Positions 38,887 to 42,445 of a stretch of DNA of 42,445 nt are shown piece after piece. The notes below the pieces were generated by a model. That model made no database searches. It worked only from the letters and a program-made list of their open reading frames with translations, and was not told the origin of the DNA. The DNA comes from a virus: positions 1 to 42,445 of IMG/VR virus record IMGVR_UViG_3300024346_000152. One strand, written 5' to 3'. Position numbers and translations under genes: made by a program. How positions within the stretch are numbered: the first letter of the stretch is position 1; each line of letters starts with the position of its first letter.

Positions 38887-41800
38887 ATGGCATTAACATC
38901 ACCAGGCGTAGAAGTAACAATCATTGACCAGAGTCAGTATCTTCCAGCTCCAACGAATTCCGTCCCACTTATTCTATTAGCAACAGCACAAAACAAAGCT
39001 GATGCGTCTGGAACAGGTGTAGCAGCCGCAACAACGGCAGCTAACGCAAATAAACTATTCCAAGTAACAAGTCAACGAGACTTAGTAAACTTATATGGTA
39101 CACCGTTCTTCTATACAACGACAAATGGTACACCGATACAGGGTTATGAGTTAAATGAATATGGTTTGTTAGCGGCTTACTCAACACTAGGTGTAACAAA
39201 TCGTTGTTATGTTCTACGTGCTGATATTGACTTAGCTAGTTTAGTTGGTCAAACAAGTCGTCCAACAGGTAATCCAGACTCTGGAACATATTGGTTAGAT
39301 ACTACAACAAGTACATGGGGTATCTATGCTTTTAATCAAACAACAGGTAGATTCAGTTTACAAACTCCTATTGTAATTTCAAATAGCACTAGCTTATCAG
39401 GTGGAGTTCCGCTAAATAGCATCGGTAGTATCGGTGACTATGCTATAAATTCATTACAATCTACAGGTAGCCCAACAGATGCATCTGGTCAAACTTATTT
39501 CTATAAGACTACTAACAATGCATGGGTTGTAGTAGGTAGCTCGGGTTGGAGATTAGATATTCCTACCATTCAAGGTTCAAATTCTAACCCAGAATTATCT
39601 GCAGGCGACACGTTTACTATTAACATGTCCGGACTATATTATGCAACAATTACTGTTCCAGATGATGGCGGTGGTGTTGGTTCAGTTCAAGGTGTAGCAG
39701 GTGAAATTAATGATTTAGGTTGGGCAGGATTGTCTGCAGAAGTACGTAGTGGTAAATTATGTATGTTCTCTAATCAGTTATTAGCATCAGGTGCCGCAAC
39801 TAATGGCAGATTATTAGTAGAAGATATTTCTGGTTCTGCATTAACTGACATGGGTATTGATGTTGTTGCCGGTACAGGTGTTGGTACTTATTATCAACCA
39901 ATTGTAGCATATGGTACAAGTGCTCAAATGCCATTATGGACAAGTAGTCAATCAGCCCCTCGTCCAACAGGTTCAGTATGGATGAAGGTTGGTTCAGCTG
40001 GTAACGGTTTATCTCCGGCAGTATCAGTATTCAATGGTGCTACTCAATCTTGGACTAGTAAAACAGTTTCATTGTATGTCAACGATACTTCAGCAATTGC
40101 TGGATTAGATGCTACTGGTGGCCAAGCGATACCTACAGGTACAATATATGGTCAATATTCATTCGGTGGAAGTTTACCATCTGCTCCATTATATTTATGG
40201 GAACGTATTGCTACTGGCCCAACTGTAATTACAGGTAGTGATACAAATCCTGCATTCAATAGCGGTCCTTATTACATGAACGTATATGTAAGTGTTCCTG
40301 GTAGCAGTTCATTTGGTAGTGCTTATAACTTTACTTTAGCAGATAACACAGATGCTACTGACTTTATAACAGCATGGTCTAATGCAGCCATTCCATACAC
40401 AACGGCAACTATTACAACAGATGGTGCAATACAATTGACTCATACTGAAGGTGGTGTAATTCTTTTAGATGACGCAGTAAACTCATCATATGTTGCTAAT
40501 GGCGTATCTAATGGTTTAATAGAGGCAGCAGGTTTTGTTATTGGAACAACAACTGGTGTAAAATATGGTCCAGACGTTACTACAGCATTCGCTGGTGTGT
40601 CAGGCACTAATGGTGCCGGTGGTGTCGGAACTGGTGCTACATTTAGAGTTCTAACCTCATATGGTTCATACATCATTAACAGTACCGGTGTAACAGCTAG
40701 TGGAAGCGGATATGCAGTTGGTGATACAGTTGTTATCAGTGGTGCTAGCTTAGGTGGTGTAGCCGGAGCAAATAACTTAACAGTCATGGTTACTGCTGTA
40801 ACAAGTGGTGCAATTGATGCTGTTACATATGTATCTGGTACGGCAGCAACAGCATATACTACTGAGCTAAGTAACTGGGTTGAGTTCACATACATCTCTA
40901 ATGAAGGTGCTCCTGCAGTTGCCCCTGCTAATAACACAAACTGGTTCTACTCAGTAGTAGACCAAGTTGATATCATGGTTAATTATAATGGCGAATGGTA
41001 TGGATATGGTAATAGAGATTATGACAGTACTGGTTTCCCACTACCAAGTGGAACTAATGTAACTGATCCTAATGGTCCTATCATAAGTGCTAGTACACCT
41101 TCAGTTCAGAGTGACGGCACAGTATTAGAATATGGTGATCTATGGATCAATACCAGTGATTTAGAAAATTATCCGGTAATTAGTCGTTGGGAAAGTGTTA
41201 ATGGCACCGATCAATGGATGTTAATTGATAACACAGACCAAACTAGTTCTAGTGGCGTATTATTTGCTGATGCTCGTTGGTCAAGTAGTGGTGCGATTAG
41301 TCCAGTAGATGATCCTATTCCAACAATCACTAGTTTGTTAGATAGCAATTATATTGATTTAGATGCTCCTAATCCAAGCTTGTACCCATCAGGTATGTTA
41401 ATGTTTAACACACGCCGTAGTGGTTATAATGTTAAACAATATACAACAAACTATTTCACTAGTTCAAACTATCCAAATGCAGGTACATTTGATGCAGGTG
41501 ATCCTACTAATGTAGACAACTTGCCCGAGTTCTCATACACATGGGTAACAGTAAGTGGTAACCAAACAAATGGTGCTCCATATATGGGTCGTAAGGCACA
41601 ACGTGCAATGGTTGTACAGTCATTGAATGCGGCAATTGCTACTAACACAGCAATACGTGATGAAGATAACTTCTTCAACTTGCTTGCAACTCCAAATTAT
41701 CCAGAACTACAACCTGGTATGATTACACTAAACAATGACCGTGGTCAAACTGGTTATATATTAGGTGATACACCAATGCGTTTAGCTGATAGTGCTACTG

Positions 41801-42445
41801 ACATTCAAGCATGGGCTAATAACGATGCAGGTGCAGCAAGTACAGGTGAAGAAGGTTTAGTAACACGTGATACATATATGGGTCTATTCTATCCAAGTGG
41901 ATTGGCAACAGACTTGTCAGGTAATCAAGTAGCTGTTCCGGCATCATATATGATGTTGCGTACATTCTTACGTAATGATACTATCAGCTATCCTTGGTTA
42001 GCGGCTGCAGGTACTCGTCGTGGTACAATTGACAATGCATTAAGTATTGGTTATATCGATAGTACAACCGGTGAATTCATGCCAATTAAGACACGTTTAG
42101 GTATTCGTGATGTATTGTATATTAACTTCATTAATCCATTAGTGTTCTTCACTGGTGTTGGATTATTGAACTACGGTAACAAGACAAGCTTCAATAGTTC
42201 AAGTGCATTAGACAGAACTAACGTTGCACGACTAATTGCTTACATACGTAGACAGTTGACATTGGCAGCAAGACCGTTCGTATTCGAACCAAATGATGCA
42301 TTAACACGCAATCAAATCGCAGGTGTTGTAGAAACATTGATGGTAGATTTAGTTGCAAAACGCGGTCTATATGATTATCTTGTAGTTTGTGACGAAAGTA
42401 ACAATACACCAGCAAGAATCGATAGAAATGAACTTTGGATTGATG
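38887..42445 (+). CDS. 18: Tail sheath protein gp18-like, very large, truncated by the window
   Basis: Open from ATG 38887 to the right edge (1186 codons, no stop found by reading the frame). The N-terminus MALTSPGVEVTIIDQSQ is the sheath start (T4 MALVSPGIEIKETD). Near the right end, LAARPFVFEPNDALTRNQIAGVVETLMVDLVAKRGLYDYLVVCDESNNTPARIDRNELWID is the conserved C-terminal sheath core, so only some tens of residues should be missing. T4 gp18 has 659 residues; the excess lies in the middle, roughly residues 115-820, with repeated modules such as PTGNPDSGTYWLDTTTSTW and RPTGSVWMKVGSAGNG. Sheath subunits polymerise around the tube and contract during infection. Late promoter upstream. Confidence 0.9.
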   Translation, partial: MALTSPGVEVTIIDQSQYLPAPTNSVPLILLATAQNKADASGTGVAAATTAANANKLFQVTSQRDLVNLYGTPFFYTTTNGTPIQGYELNEYGLLAAYSTLGVTNRCYVLRADIDLASLVGQTSRPTGNPDSGTYWLDTTTSTWGIYAFNQTTGRFSLQTPIVISNSTSLSGGVPLNSIGSIGDYAINSLQSTGSPTDASGQTYFYKTTNNAWVVVGSSGWRLDIPTIQGSNSNPELSAGDTFTINMSGLYYATITVPDDGGGVGSVQGVAGEINDLGWAGLSAEVRSGKLCMFSNQLLASGAATNGRLLVEDISGSALTDMGIDVVAGTGVGTYYQPIVAYGTSAQMPLWTSSQSAPRPTGSVWMKVGSAGNGLSPAVSVFNGATQSWTSKTVSLYVNDTSAIAGLDATGGQAIPTGTIYGQYSFGGSLPSAPLYLWERIATGPTVITGSDTNPAFNSGPYYMNVYVSVPGSSSFGSAYNFTLADNTDATDFITAWSNAAIPYTTATITTDGAIQLTHTEGGVILLDDAVNSSYVANGVSNGLIEAAGFVIGTTTGVKYGPDVTTAFAGVSGTNGAGGVGTGATFRVLTSYGSYIINSTGVTASGSGYAVGDTVVISGASLGGVAGANNLTVMVTAVTSGAIDAVTYVSGTAATAYTTELSNWVEFTYISNEGAPAVAPANNTNWFYSVVDQVDIMVNYNGEWYGYGNRDYDSTGFPLPSGTNVTDPNGPIISASTPSVQSDGTVLEYGDLWINTSDLENYPVISRWESVNGTDQWMLIDNTDQTSSSGVLFADARWSSSGAISPVDDPIPTITSLLDSNYIDLDAPNPSLYPSGMLMFNTRRSGYNVKQYTTNYFTSSNYPNAGTFDAGDPTNVDNLPEFSYTWVTVSGNQTNGAPYMGRKAQRAMVVQSLNAAIATNTAIRDEDNFFNLLATPNYPELQPGMITLNNDRGQTGYILGDTPMRLADSATDIQAWANNDAGAASTGEEGLVTRDTYMGLFYPSGLATDLSGNQVAVPASYMMLRTFLRNDTISYPWLAAAGTRRGTIDNALSIGYIDSTTGEFMPIKTRLGIRDVLYINFINPLVFFTGVGLLNYGNKTSFNSSSALDRTNVARLIAYIRRQLTLAARPFVFEPNDALTRNQIAGVVETLMVDLVAKRGLYDYLVVCDESNNTPARIDRNELWID

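Noticed and set aside
40440-40937. 165-codon minus-strand frame inside the tail sheath gene
   Set aside because: Its product is a low-complexity Val/Pro/Ala/Thr shadow of the sheath coding sequence, with no RBS or promoter; the plus-strand frame is clearly the sheath.
1-42445. tRNA genes, insertion sequences, integrase or attachment sites
   Set aside because: I looked for cloverleaf-like segments ending in CCA, transposase or integrase motifs and terminal inverted repeats and saw none; a tRNAscan-SE run would be decisive for tRNAs.

Overview
The window is a piece of the genome of a T4-like tailed phage (Caudoviricetes, contractile-tail myovirus type). It is AT-rich and almost fully coding. 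Evidence for the type is a matching set of T4 core proteins: terminase large subunit (gp17, C-terminal end only), single-strand binding protein gp32, UvsX, UvsY and UvsW, a clamp-loader-like protein (gp62), primase gp61, helicase gp41, neck proteins gp13, gp14 and gp15, dNMP kinase gp1 and tail sheath gp18 (open at the right end). Gene content (IscA-type Fe-S protein, MazG, DUF6267-like protein, PD-(D/E)XK nuclease, beta-propeller fibre) resembles T4-like phages of aquatic bacteria such as cyanophages and pelagiphages. Near-consensus sigma70 promoters and a small gene resembling the betaproteobacterial BPSL0761 family suggest a proteobacterial host; that is an inference.

Layout. 1-3554: end of gp17 and two long unrecognised genes. 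3555-7581: recombination block gp32, BPSL0761-like, uvsX, small acidic gene, uvsY and an unknown. 7582-9482: three genes each with its own strong sigma70 promoter of one repeated design, ending with an AAA+ ATPase and a UUCG terminator. 9484-16681: HARP-like gene, uvsW, an unknown, a GIY-YIG endonuclease, gp62-like, a zinc-finger protein, a run of six tiny overlapping genes (at least four sharing a C-terminal motif) and a DEDD exonuclease. 16678-20923: a mini-protein with C-family polymerase motifs, a minus-strand unknown, a virion protein, primase and helicase. 20936-25954: mostly late genes plus a ligase-like nucleotidyltransferase, IscA and a RecB-like nuclease. 25973-29712: tail fibre and other virion proteins and an XhlA/holin-like membrane protein. 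29724-33261: minus strand, Nudix hydrolase, gp15 and gp14. 33326-38765: an unknown, MazG, beta-propeller fibre, gp13, HNH endonuclease, dNMP kinase and a minus-strand HNH protein. 38887 to the end: tail sheath.

Control. Two promoter classes can be read directly. Ten sigma70-type promoters (-35, 17-bp spacer, -10, often extended TGn) precede replication and accessory genes. Seventeen T4-late-type boxes (GATAAATA and close variants) precede virion genes and both plus-strand homing endonucleases. Two features stand out. Several promoters of both classes sit 4-7 bases before the start codon, predicting leaderless or nearly leaderless mRNAs. And at many late genes the late box lies in the left arm of an inverted repeat whose right arm covers the start codon or ribosome binding site. 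Read-through transcripts from upstream should fold and hide the start, while late transcripts begin past the left arm and are free. T4 uses this on a few genes (e, soc, 49, I-TevI); here it looks like a general rule.

No tRNA gene, CRISPR array, insertion sequence or attachment site was seen, and no gene-free stretch exceeds 300 bases.
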